Of a DNA stretch of 64,000 nt, positions 23,191-33,794 are shown piece after piece. The stretch is from Microcebus murinus (taxonomy: Eukaryota; Chordata; Mammalia; Primates; Cheirogaleidae): assembly GCF_040939455.1 (NCBI RefSeq), contig NC_134108.1, forward strand, positions 16,521,501 to 16,585,500, read 5' to 3'. The translations under genes and the position numbers were made by a program. Position 1 is the first letter of the stretch; the number at the start of each line of letters is the position of its first letter. The notes beneath the pieces are model-generated. The model saw only the letters and a program-made list of their open reading frames with translations, was not told where the DNA came from and ran no database searches.

Positions 23191-24796
23191 AGAAATGTGC
23201 ATTTCTTTTTAAAGGTGCACTTTTATTGTAAGAAAAGGATTTCGGTGCCCACAGTTTGCTTATAATTCTGAGAACTTCCTGGTACCCTTTGTTAACGCCA
23301 TCTCCTGTCTGGGCCCCCTGCTGATGTTCAGGTCCCTGAGAGAGACAGAAAGATGACCCTCCTCTCCCAGGGTTCCTTGAAAGCTAAGGCAGTGAAATGC
23401 ACAAAAGAGGTCCAGTGTTGCCGTACATTTTATCTTCACGGTTTAGAAGGTTAGTGCTGTCTCTCCAGTGCCATCATATGTCTACCTGGCGTTGGCCAAT
23501 GCCTGCCTGAATGATCCGAGGGCCTGCAATGGCGATGAGATTCCCAAATCTTAAGGCTTTCCTCCAGAGAGCCTACTCCAAAATATCTTTGTGTAGGGCT
23601 AATGCATGAGGCAGTGATCTGAATTAATTAATCCAATTACCTACAATAAATAGCACCCTAAGCAATGTGATAGGGGGAAGGCTGGGAAGTTTTGGAACAC
23701 AGCCCATAAAGTGAGGTGAAAACCCTGTAACTAGAGAACTGGGAAGAAGGCTGTGAAAAGAAAGGGTGATCTGCCCCATTCAAAATTCCCCATTTCCCAG
23801 GGGTTTCTCTTTCTATCCTATTATTGGTCTTGCTTGCAAGATAATTCACTCAGTATAGACTTAACAGATTTCTTCTCTTCAGCAAGTGAACTAAATTCCT
23901 TTAAGCCAGCAAGAATATCCTAGTTGGCTGCCTCTTTTCTCATATAATGTAATTCTTTCCTATGAAGATGGATTCGAGTTGAGAGTTTATGATGCTGCTG
24001 TAATATTTCTCTCTCACTTTCCTACTGCACACTTACCAGTGACATTTGGGCCATTTTTGCCCCCCCTGCATAATGAATGCATGGTTTTGCCATCTGTAAT
24101 GCCAAGGGCAACTATGAATGAAATCAGCATTAAGCACATTAGTTTTCAATGCTATTAAGGCCATTAAGCATATTAGCAGGCCCTTTACTTTATTTTCCTA
24201 CAGATGTTACAGTAATAGCACCCGCTGTGCTCTCCAGTCATGAAGAAAATTCGAAGCCTTCCGAAGCAGAAGCCGCTATGAATGTGGACAGGCGATGAAG
24301 TTTACATGGGCCAAATTGGATCATTACTGGAAAATTATGCAGGCTCCAGCCTGCCAAATGACACAGGTAAACACAAGCACAACCAAGGAAGACGCTACCA
24401 TGCACCTGCTCTGCCACCTACCTCATTGTATACAGTTTGTTAATTTGAAAAATCAAAAAGAGGAAGTGAAATTAGGAATTTCAGTCTTGATCTAATGCTC
24501 TTCTGCCCTTCTGGTTGGCAGCTATAGAAGGAGAATAGCCCAAAACTCCAGAAAAAAAATGTAAAAGATTCTTCATTTAAGTTTAAAAAATGGACCAGAA
24601 AACTTTAAGGAAGACAAAAAATAACCTATAATTGAAGGAATCCTTTCAGAACAAGACTTGGAAACGTAGCATAGTCTTTTAATTAATTTATTCTAAGCAT
24701 GGTGCTGAAAATATATCTATCTCATAGCAGGAAGAAAAATCTCCAACTTTGCCTTCTGGCTAGATTTATTTTACTCTTACCAAAATGTCTAATTTG
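23191..24796. other. Unassigned non-coding sequence with a duplicated AT motif
   Basis: No gene recognised. 24090-24200 holds a 15-bp motif (CATTAAGCACATTAG) at 24128-24142 repeated with one mismatch at 24162-24176, among other ATTA-type words. This may be regulatory, but no conservation data are available. Confidence 0.4.
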
Positions 24797-25099
24797 CTGT
24801 AGTCCGCGCTTATTTGTGGTTTCCATTTCAGTTAACTGTGGTCCAACAATAGGTGAGAACAGTGCAATAGGATTTTGAGAGAACACATTCACGTAACTTT
24901 TATTACAGCATGTTGTTATAATTGTTCTATTTTATTGTTAGCTTATTGTTGCTAATCTCTTACTGTGCCTAATTTATAAATTAGCATTTATCATAGGGAT
25001 GTATGTACAGGAAAAAACATAGTGTATATATGTACCATCTATGGTTTCAGGCATCCATGGGGATCTTGGACCATGTCTCCTACAGATAAGGGGCTACTG
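24797..25099. mobile_element. Tigger-like non-autonomous DNA transposon
   Basis: The ends are diverged inverted repeats: left CTGTAGTCCGCGCTTATTTG and right (minus strand) CAGTAGCCCCTTATCTGTAG. Next to the left end lies 'cagttaactgtggtcc' and next to the right end 'ggtttcaggcatccatggg', both typical of pogo/Tigger termini. The right flank is TA, as expected for the family. There is no room for a transposase. Confidence 0.82.
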
Positions 25100-26159
25100 T
25101 ACTCATCATAGGAAAAGTACCAGGCTTAGTATCTTTTCAGAGAAAATGTACCCAAATGAGAAAGAGGCTTTCTACAGCTGTGTGAGTTGGGGGAAATGAT
25201 TTAAAACTTTGCAAGTTACTATTGGGAAAAGTTAAACCTAATACAAAATTTTAAACTATAGCTTCAGATTAAAAAGTCCTAACTTCCCAGTATTTCATGT
25301 GTAATAGCAATGATCATTTTCAGCTGTAAGAAACTGAAGACCTATTTTTAATCATGATGACATCTGTTGTTTTAAGAAGTCAGTGGCCTTGGTGCTCATA
25401 CAGCAGCCTAATAATGGCATCAGGGAACCAAGTCTTTCTAGGTTTCTGCTCTGTCATTATTACCATGTGGCTTTTTGTTCTCATATCTGTACCCTCATTA
25501 TCACAATGTGGCTGCTGCAGTGCCAGGCATCACGTCCACAGGCAAAGCTGAAAAATGGGAGACAGCAGCCCAGCAGCCAAGAGTCTGCTAAAAAAACAGT
25601 CCTCTCCACTAAATTGCAAAGGTAGAGATTAAATATATTTCATCTTTATGTCTTCTACCTTCCCTGGAACAGATCTAGTAAGGATACATAGTAGATGCTG
25701 GAAAATGGTAGAATGAAAGAAAAAAACCGTGTAGTATACCCTAATCATGTTTGTCACCAACTAGTAGTCATTGGATTTTTTTTCTTGGGTAAAAAGACTT
25801 CCCTGAGTGTTCTGCCCAGTGTATCCACATTCTCATCAGCCCAGAATATGCCATTTACAAGGTATAGATAAAACAGCAAGTTAGACTCACACAGTGTGAC
25901 CTCGATGAACAGATCCGCTAACAGGAAAGTACCTCCCAAAGCAAATTCTACCCTGTTTAAAAATAAAAATGAATTAACACAAAGGATAGTTGGCCTATTA
26001 CCACAGCTCGGTGCTAAAGGTGATGTTCTTACTATGTGGCATAACAAAAATAACCTTGTTAATGACTTTTAAAAAATGCTCAAAGAGTTACAAATAAATA
26101 TGGACACCCTAAGCCAAAGTGTAAAAATACAGGGAAAAAAATTTGCCCTTTTGTTTATT
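25100..26159. other. Unassigned non-coding sequence
   Basis: Includes a 97-codon minus-strand frame (26047-25754) preceded internally by a pyrimidine-rich stretch and CAG. It is not recognised and is treated as non-coding here. Confidence 0.4.
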
Positions 26160-26260
26160 TTAGGCAGTTAGGTCAAAAGGTATGTACTTTTAAATGGCTT
26201 TTGACATATATTGTCAAATTCCTTCCAGAAAGCTCTCTATAAGCACTGATGAGAATGTCC
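26160..26260 (-). mobile_element. Old L1 fragment, antisense
   Basis: 'ggtcaaaaggtatgtac', 'ttttgacatatattgtcaaa' and 'ttccttccagaaagc' follow the antisense 3'-proximal part of old L1M elements. Only about 100 bp are recognisable. Confidence 0.6.
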
Positions 26261-27639
26261 CTAAACTGAAAAGTTGTGTTATTGGTTATTTATTCCTGTG
26301 TTTGGTGTGCTTATTTCTTTTCTTCTTTGGCATGCTAAATCAGGACAAGTGAGCTAGGGATAGGCCTGACCAGTTGATAAATGCATACTGCCAGGGGCTT
26401 GCTATGGTTAATAATTAGGTTTAGCTTTCTGTAACCCTTCCTACCTGTCGCCAATGAGCAGTACTAACTCCCACGTTTAGGAGAATCACCCGTGGGTGTA
26501 GACTTGCTTGGAAATAGGAACCCCTTTCTTGCCAGAGCTTTTTTCCCATCCACAGCAGCCATTCTCTGCCAAGCAGATGCTCTCTCCTGAACTCTGAATC
26601 TTACGTGACTCCTACAAGATCAGTGGGCACTGTTGGCATTCATTTCTTCAGTGAAAATAGTGGTGTGTAGACCAATCAGTTCTTGCTGTTTGATCCTTCC
26701 AATAAATTTATTTGTTGTGTAGCCAGGAGGAATTTCTACTGTTTGCAAATGTGGATTAACATATTTTTCTTTTAAAAATTCATGACCACAAATCCCAAAG
26801 GTCTCACAATGATGCCCAGAAATCAGCTATGATTCTCTAGAAAGCTGCTCTTCCACTTTCTCAGATACACATTTCGTTAACACTTCCTTCCTCAGGTTTC
26901 CTTCCCCAATTCTCAGCCAACCAACTCCTTGCCTCATACTCCTCCTAAATAAATAAATAAAGAACATCAGAATTGAACTTCCTCATATTCCCATCACTAA
27001 AGGGGCAATCTCGCCTGCACCTGTATTAGTTTGTTTGCATTTCCTGCTGTAGGACTTAAAGAATCACCTCCACGCTTTTCAAAGACCCTCTTGGATCATG
27101 AGGTAGAAGCCGTGGAAGGAAGAGAAAGAAAGCAGGAAGAGCATGGGTTCTGGAAAAATAGAGGTGGTGGATGCCACAGTGTGCTGCACGAATACCCACC
27201 TCCAAGAAGGATGCACTCATTCTCCCAGCTTCTAAGAATGTTGTCAACAGACTGTTGTCAGGTAATCCCATCTCTGGGACTTGCCCTCTGCTGAAAAGAG
27301 CACCACTGTCTAAGGTAAGGCTCCTTTCCCTGGAACAGCCTCCATCGAATGACAAGTCAGCACAGAGGGATAAAGGCTCATCTACCTTGCCCCATTTTGG
27401 AACAACTCTGCAGGGCCATCATAACTCCAAAATGGAGCTGAGTTCCAGGATAGGCTGAGATCTTTATTGATTGCATCACAGTCTAACTTTACTCTTTGCT
27501 AAAATCTTATTTCCTTTACTCCAGAGAGCACACTCTAATGTGCTTGTTGCCAACAAATGTCTTTCCAGAGTCTGGTTTTTGAGGAACCTGTCCAACAACA
27601 AGTAGTCCCAGAGTGGTATGAGAGAGCAGACTCCTTAGT
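26261..27639. other. Unassigned non-coding sequence
   Basis: About 1.4 kb. A short piece at about 27022-27060 resembles the antisense start of an MLT1-type LTR ('attagtttgtttgcatttcc') but fades at once. Frames at 27031-27458 are unrecognised. Confidence 0.4.
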
Positions 27640-27769
27640 GTTTTCCATAATGGTTGTACTAATTGGCATTGCCATCAACAGTGTGCAAGGGTTTCCTTTT
27701 CTCCACATCCTCTCCAACACTTACTACCTTTCATCTTTTTTATAATAGCCACTATAACAGGTGTGAGGT
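27640..27769 (-). mobile_element. L1 ORF2 region, antisense, first part
   Basis: 'ttttccataatggttgtac', 'gccatcaacagtgtgcaag', 'ttctccacatcctctccaac' and 'ataacaggtgtgagg' are classic antisense L1. It is interrupted at 27770 by an LTR and resumes at 28553. Confidence 0.88.
27764..27769. repeat. Left 6-bp TSD of the solo LTR
   Basis: TGAGGT, matched at 28553-28558. Both copies are L1 sequence. Confidence 0.8.
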
Positions 27770-28552
27770 TGTTGGGAAAATAGGCCAAGAGATGTGAAAG
27801 GTTTCAGGAGTTTTGCAGGGCTTTGCCTTGAAGGGATCTATGGACATGTTAGTTCACAGAATAGAAGCTGCTTCCAACAAAGACAGGCATTGTCAGAGGA
27901 TGTCTGCACAGTAGCATTTCTTTGCTGCCAACCATCGCCTTGAGTTTTTTTTGTTTTTTGGTTTTTTTTGCAAGGCAGAAGCTCCATTTGGGTCCTTGGC
28001 AAAGAAGTTGATTAAAATGCCTGCCCAGCAGATAATGTGCAGCTGGAACTATCCTAGACTTCAAGGCTAGTCCTACTTCATTACTGACTACATGTCTCTG
28101 GGTTTAGAAGAAGTAGATTAGAGTAGTACACAGACTGAGTGTTCTCACTTTATACATTTTATCTTTAATTTGTATGCTCAGCTAGATCTGTTTCTAATTT
28201 AGGGCTTAACATGCTTATTTTAGAAAAATTTTGTAAACGTCTATTCATGTAGACAAAATTAGGTAAGGTTCCTCTGGAAACCTCAAAGAATGAGCTGTAC
28301 ACATGATTCTTTTTAAAAAAAATGACAACTATTTGCTGTAACAGTAGATACTGATGTGGGATTTTACTTGGGGCCTCACAGCTCACAAGAATACTGAAGG
28401 ACCCCTGACTCCCCCAGCACTTTAAATTGCACTTTGTCTCCCTCTCAATTATTTCTACATAGATATTATTCCTCTATTCCTATTATTTCAAATCTCTTGC
28501 AATAATCCTGTCTTGGAACCTGTTTTTCTGGGAGAGTAGATAACTCCCAGCA
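27770..28552. mobile_element. Solitary retroviral-type LTR (783 bp), family not named
   Basis: It interrupts the antisense L1 exactly. It starts TGTTGGGAAAATAGGCC and ends TAACTCCCAGCA, so it has TG...CA termini. A perfect 6-bp TSD (TGAGGT) lies at 27764-27769 and 28553-28558; removing the unit and one TSD copy restores the usual L1 text. No gag, pol or env is seen, so it is a solo LTR left by recombination. I do not recognise the family. A 6-bp TSD points to an ERV2/betaretrovirus-like integrase, but TSD size alone is weak evidence. Orientation is not certain; the right end looks more like U5. Confidence 0.8.
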
Positions 28553-28910
28553 TGAGGTGAGATCTCATTGGGTTTTTAATTTGCATTTCTCTGCTGACTA
28601 GTGATTTTGAGCATTTTTTTATATACCTGTTAGCCACTTATTTGTCTTCCTTTAAGACATGTCTATTCAGATCTGTTGCCTCTTTTTAAATTGAGTTGTT
28701 TTCTTACTATTGAGTTGTTTGTATTTCTTATGTAATTTAAATATTAACCCCTTATCAAATGTATAGTTTGCAAATATTTTCTTCCATTCCATAGGTTATC
28801 TCTTCACTCCCTTGATTGCTTCCGTTGCTTGTGTAGAAGCTTTTTAGTTTAATATACTCACATTTGCTCATTTTTAATTTACTTGTGCCTTTGGGTTCAT
28901 TATCCATTAT
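28553..28910 (-). mobile_element. L1 ORF2 region, antisense, continuation
   Basis: Resumes with 'tgaggtgagatctcattggg', then 'tttgcatttctctgctgact', 'ttgagcattttttt', 'tattaaccccttatcaaatg' and 'gtgtagaagctttttag', the standard antisense L1 order. Its first six bases are the LTR's right TSD. Confidence 0.9.
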
Positions 28911-28929
28911 TTATTAAACTATTAATAAA

Positions 28930-30268
28930 TTCAACTTATTAAATTGTTTCTTTAGATAGTTTTCTCTGTGTTTGTTTCCATACTTCTTCTATTCTCATTA
29001 CACATACATTTGTACACTTAATGGTTTCTCACATTTCTCTGAGCCACTGTTCATTTTCCTTTGTTCTTTTTTTCCCCTGTATTCTTCATATTGTATAAGC
29101 TCTGTTTATCTATCTTCAAGTTCACTGAATCTTTCTGCTGCTAGTTTAAATCTACTAGTTTAAATCCCTCTAGTGAATTTTTCATTTGTTACAGTATTTT
29201 TTAACTCCAGAATTTCTATTTGGTTGTGTTTCAATAATTTATATCTCTTTATTGATATACTCTACATGGTGAGACATTTTCATACCTTCCTTTAATTTTT
29301 TTAGATATGATTTCCTTTAGTTCTTTGAACATAGGTACCATAGCTGTTTTGATATCTTTATTCTCTAAGTTTGACATCTGGGCCTTATCAAAAGTAGTTT
29401 CTATTGACTGTTTTTGTTTTTTCTATAAATGAGCCACAATTTCCTGCTTCTTTCCACATCTTCTAATTTTGTAGTTGAAAACTGAATACTTTAAAAAAAA
29501 AACTGAACACTTTATATATTTAATAATATAGTATAGAAACTCTCAGTAGTGATCTTCCATTTTCTCCAAGTTAATGACATTACTGTTTTGGTTGTTTATT
29601 TGTTCAGTGACTTGGCTAACACAATTATGTGTAGTCTATTTCTTCTGAAATGTGCAGCCTTTGATGTCTCTTCTCTGATATTTTTTCTTGTTTTATATTT
29701 TCATCTGACTATCTATGAGTTGCCCCTGGGTCTGTATAAGCCACTTATGGGTCAAAGGTTGTACTTAAGCTCCCTTAATCAGTTGAATTTTCACTCTTTG
29801 CCATTGGATGTGTGTGTACCCCCCATTCAACCAGAAATGAGTAGCTTGGATTTTCTTTCTCTGATATCTCCTGAGTGTGCAACTTGGCAGGCACAGTCTT
29901 CCAGATTGCCAGTGATGCTTTATTTTTAAGCCTGACTTCCTATGAGTTGCCCTTGGGTCGCAGTAATTTATCATTCTGTCAGGGGTTGGTCAGGGGTTGT
30001 GCTTAAACCTCTGGTGTCCTTGAGGCTTTGCATTTTGTTGGCGCATCTGTATGTTGCTTGGGAAATGTTCTCAAGTCTATCTCATGCATTTCTCTGATTG
30101 CTTCTGAGTGAGTTAAGCATAGACTGTATGCACAGCCTTCCTGACACTTAGAGCTGATTATTGTCCCATCAGGGCCCTTGTTAGCTGTCTCTTTGCCTGT
30201 TTTCTTTTTTCTATTAAACTTCTGCTTGTGTTGCCATTTTGCTTGTGGCTACTCATGTCAGGAATCTA
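28930..30268 (-). mobile_element. Old L1M/HAL1-like sequence, antisense
   Basis: 'agttcactgaatctttctgc', 'ccctctagtgaatttttcat' and 'actccagaatttctatttgg' match antisense old L1 or HAL1 sequence. The stretch at 29380-30200 is more diverged but of the same style. The frame at 29549-29929 is part of it. Subfamily is uncertain. Confidence 0.6.
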
Positions 30269-30281
30269 TAAGTGCCCTCTT
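30269..30281. repeat. Left TSD of the 30282-30962 L1
   Basis: 13-bp exact match to 30963-30975. Confidence 0.92.
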
Positions 30282-30962
30282 TTTAAAAAAGTTTTTTAAT
30301 TGACAAAGAATAATTGTCTATATTATATAATACCAATGTGATGTTTTGATGCATGTATACATTGTGGAATGAGAAAATCAGGCTGATACACCTTTCACCT
30401 CATATACATATCACAGTTCTTTGTGGTAATAACATTTAAAATCCACTCTTTTAGTAATTTTGAAATATATAATACATTATTATTAAGTATTCTCACCTGC
30501 CATGCAGTAAATAACCAGAATTTATTCTTCCTGTCTAACTGAAACTTCGTACCCTTTGGCCAACATTTCTCCTTTTCCTGACGACCACTCTTTCACTCCA
30601 TTTCTAGAAACCACCATTTTGCTGTCTATGTCTATGAGTTTGACTTTTTTAGATTCCACATATAAGTGAGATCATATGATATTAGTATTTCTGTGCCTGA
30701 ATTATTTCACTTAACACAATGTCCTCTAGATTTATCCACATTGTCACAAATGACAAAATGTCATTCTTTTTTAAGGCTTAATAATATTCCGTTTGTGTCT
30801 ATATACCACATTTTTCCCATTTGTCCACTGATGAACACTCAGGTTGATTTCATATCTTGGTTATTATAATAATGCTGCAAAGAACATCGAAGTGCAGAGA
30901 TCTATTTGACACACTGATTTCAGTTCCTTTGGCTGTATACCTAGAAGTGGGATTGCTGGATC
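30282..30962 (-). mobile_element. 5'-truncated L1, antisense
   Basis: An antisense 3' UTR ('aattgacaaagaataattgt', 'gatgttttgatgcatgtata') is followed by the ORF2 C-terminus on the minus strand (LDPAIPLLGIQPKE at about 30970-30920). A 13-bp TSD (TAAGTGCCCTCTT) lies at 30269-30281 and 30963-30975. It is inserted within or beside the older 28930-30268 element. About 681 bp. Confidence 0.93.
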
Positions 30963-30975
30963 TAAGTGCCCTCTT
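30963..30975. repeat. Right TSD of the 30282-30962 L1
   Basis: Exact partner of 30269-30281. Confidence 0.92.
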
Positions 30976-31307
30976 AATTGCTGTTCACCAAGATTAAAGA
31001 TCTCCATTGTTTTGGGCAACACCCTTAGCCATGGAATTCTCCACATCCTTTTCCAAACAGAGTCAGCTCCCTCAGGCAGAGCTGCAGAGCTTTGTCCTTA
31101 AGGCCGACCTCTCTTGTAGGGCAGGACCTCCACACCACTGCACGGGAGCTTGGGTGCATACAATGGCCTCCTTACCCTGGAGTGCCATCCCTGCTCTACT
31201 AGATGCTGGAGGGAGGGAGGATGGTAACCTCTTGCCTTCTCAGCTTGCCTTCTCCTGTGGAACCTCTGCCCTGGGAGTGACTAGGAAGGGGGCAAAAGCA
31301 ACCCCAT
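30976..31307. other. Unassigned non-coding sequence
   Basis: GC-richer segment between an L1 tail and an MST LTR. Probably the continuation of the old 28930-30268 element. No gene recognised. Confidence 0.4.
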
Positions 31308-31702
31308 TGTGTTAGTCTATTTCACGTTGCTATAAAGGAATGCCTGAGGCTGGGTAATTCATAAAGAAAAGAAGCTTAATTGGCTCATGGTTCTGCAGGC
31401 TGTACAAGAAACATCCCACCAGCATCTGCTTCTGGTGAGGGCTTCCGGGAGCTTCCAATCAAGGCAGAAGGTGAAGAGGGAGCAGGTATGTCACAGGCCG
31501 AGAGAAGGAGCAAGAGATTGCCCACACTCTTTTAAGCCACCAGTTCTCATGTGAACTAGTAAAACATGCACTCACTCATTACCAGAGGGAGGGCACCAAG
31601 CCATTAATGAGGGATCCACCCCCATGATCTAAACACCTCCCACCTCCAATACTAGGGATTTCAACATGGGATCTGGAGGGGACACATATCCAAACTATGT
31701 CA
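31308..31702 (-). mobile_element. MST-type LTR (ERVL-MaLR), antisense, solitary
   Basis: Antisense MST landmarks: 'tgtgttagtctatttcacg', 'ctgaggctgggtaattcat', 'ctcatggttctgcaggctg', 'gcatctgcttctggtgag', 'ccattaatgagggatccac', 'atctaaacacctcccacct' and a terminal 'ccaaactatgtca'. Full length at about 395 bp. The flanking 5-mers CCCAT (31303-31307) and CCCAG (31703-31707) match at four of five positions, consistent with an aged 5-bp MaLR duplication. Confidence 0.9.
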
Positions 31703-32199
31703 CCCAGCACTCTCAGCCCCACTGGTCCTGGAACAGCATTTCCACCTTACTGGTAAGGTCTAAGAAGGGAGCCTCAGTCCTTTGTGTGATAGGAACAGAG
31801 CTTCTGCAACACAGGCCAGGTATGATGAGACCAGAGCTTTTCATCCCAGGGCAGAGAAGAAACTCCAGCAACCCGCCTTCCTGGGATGAAGCTGGGGTCC
31901 TATTCTGGGACATGGTGAGGAGAGGGAAACCACTTTCTGAGCAGTGTTTCTGTGGGACAGAGATTAGAGGTGGGGAGGGAGTAAGCAGGTCATGGCTCAG
32001 AGGCCACAGACCCTGCTTCTACCAAGATTTAGTAGATTTCCTCGAATAACTATTTCTTCATTTGCTGAATGCCCTTAGGATAATCTGTAGAAACTTCAAA
32101 AAAAATTTTTTATTTATAATTTTCTCCAGTTAAATGAGTGTTTTGCTGGGAAGGCTGCTACTGCTCTCACTTCCCCATTCTGAAAGTTCATTGTTCGTC
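31703..32199. other. Unassigned non-coding sequence
   Basis: Nothing recognised. The 127-codon frame at 31666-32049 starts inside the LTR and runs into unique DNA, so it is not a gene. Confidence 0.45.
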
Positions 32200-33465
32200 A
32201 CTGTCAATAGATGTTTTGACAAAGGGACCAGGGGGATTTCATGAGAGAAAGCATAATTGTTTCACAAAACAGTGCTGGAACAATTTGATATGCAAATGCA
32301 AAAATATTACCTTTGTTCCTTACCTTACACCACCTATAAAACTTAATTCAAAACGGATTATAGCCTTAAAAGTAAAAGCTAACACTATAACATTTCTAGA
32401 AGAAAACATAAGAGAAAATCCAAGTAATTTCAAGTTAGAAACAATTTTCATAATTAGAACATGAAAGAAAAAATAGATAAATTGGATTTTATAAAAATTA
32501 GTAGAAACTCTTAGTCTTCCAAACTTAAGGAAGTGAAAAGGCAAGTCACATACTCGGAGAAAGTGTTAGCAGACATTTTCTGATAAAGAATTTGTATCTG
32601 AAATGTATGGAGAACTCACACAAGTCAATAAGATAAATAGCCTGAATAAAAATGGGCAAAAGATTTGAACAGACACTTCCATCAGAGAAGAGATACAGAT
32701 AGAAAATAGGCACATGAAAAGATTCTCAATGTTACTGGTCATTAAGAAAATGTAAACCCAAACCACAATAAGATACGATGACACATCTATGAAAATGGTT
32801 ATCCTTAAAAAGGCTGGTCATATCAAGTGTTAGCAAGGAAGCAAAGCAATTGGAATTATCTACTGTTTGTGGGAATGTATTATGGAACACTACTGGAAGA
32901 CTATCAGTTTCTTAAAAACATAAACCTGCTCTACCACCTTGCCATTCCATTCCTTGGTATTTACCTAAGAGAAATGAAAGCATATGCCCATACAAGGACT
33001 TGTACATGATGTTCATAGCTCATAGTAATGCAAAACTGGACAGAACCCAAATGTCCATCAGCAGGTGAATGAATAAATAAATTGTGGAGTAGAAATACAA
33101 AGAAACACTCAGAAATAAAAAGGAATGAACTACTGATGCATGCAAATGAGTAAGGGTTGTAAGTATTATGCTAGGTGAAAGCAACCAGAAACAAAAACCT
33201 ATACACTGTATCATTTCATTTATATAAAATTATTTAAAAGGCAAAACTGAATAATAGAAAGCATTTCAGTGATTTCCAAGGGCCAAGTGATGGTGGAGGG
33301 ACTTGACTGTAATGGGGTTTCATGGCGATTTAGGGGGTAATGGATATGCTTTATATCATAATTGTTGCCGCCACACAGCTGCATACATTTATCAACACTC
33401 ATGAGATCCTTCACTTAAAATGGATCGATTTTATTTTGTATGGAAATTATACATTAATATAGTTG
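32200..33465 (+). mobile_element. Old L1 (L1M-type): ORF2 C-terminal part and 3' end
   Basis: Sense L1 text from 'gttttgacaaagggacc' through 'gtgctggaacaatttgatat', 'attctcaatgttactgg', 'ctaccaccttgccattcca', 'ccaaatgtccatcagcagg' and 'catttatcaacactcatgag', ending near 'tggaaattatacattaatat'. The reading frame is broken. It is followed by a TG microsatellite. No TSD was identified. Confidence 0.88.
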
Positions 33466-33553
33466 ATAAGAATGAATATGTTTAGTATGTCATTTATATA
33501 AAATTATAAAACACCCAAATCATACTATATATTGTTCATAAAGGGGTGCATGC

Positions 33554-33556
<3 letters not shown>

Positions 33557-33586
<30 letters not shown>
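33557..33586. repeat. (TG)15 microsatellite
   Basis: Uninterrupted TG run of about 15 units. Confidence 0.95.
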
Positions 33587-33587
<1 letters not shown>

Positions 33588-33710
33588 TACAAATGTAAAA
33601 TGATGCATGGAGAAATGCACCGATTTTAGGGCCATGGTTACCTCTTGGGAGGGATTGAGGAAGAAAGGATGGACTTTGGGAACTTTATTTGTATCTGTAA
33701 TGCTTTGTTT

Positions 33711-33794
33711 CTCCCTCCCTCCTCTCCCTCCCTTCCTTCCTTTCTTCCTTCCTTCTTTCCTTCCTACCTTCTTTCCTTCCTTCCTTCTTTTTTT
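33711..33794. repeat. Impure (TTCC)n/(TCCC)n pyrimidine tract
   Basis: CCCT and TTCC units with interruptions, abutting the T-rich end of the antisense L1 at 33795. Probably an expanded retroposon tail. Confidence 0.9.

Noticed and set aside
31666..32049. 127-codon plus frame as a gene
   Set aside because: Starts in the MST LTR and has no recognisable motif.
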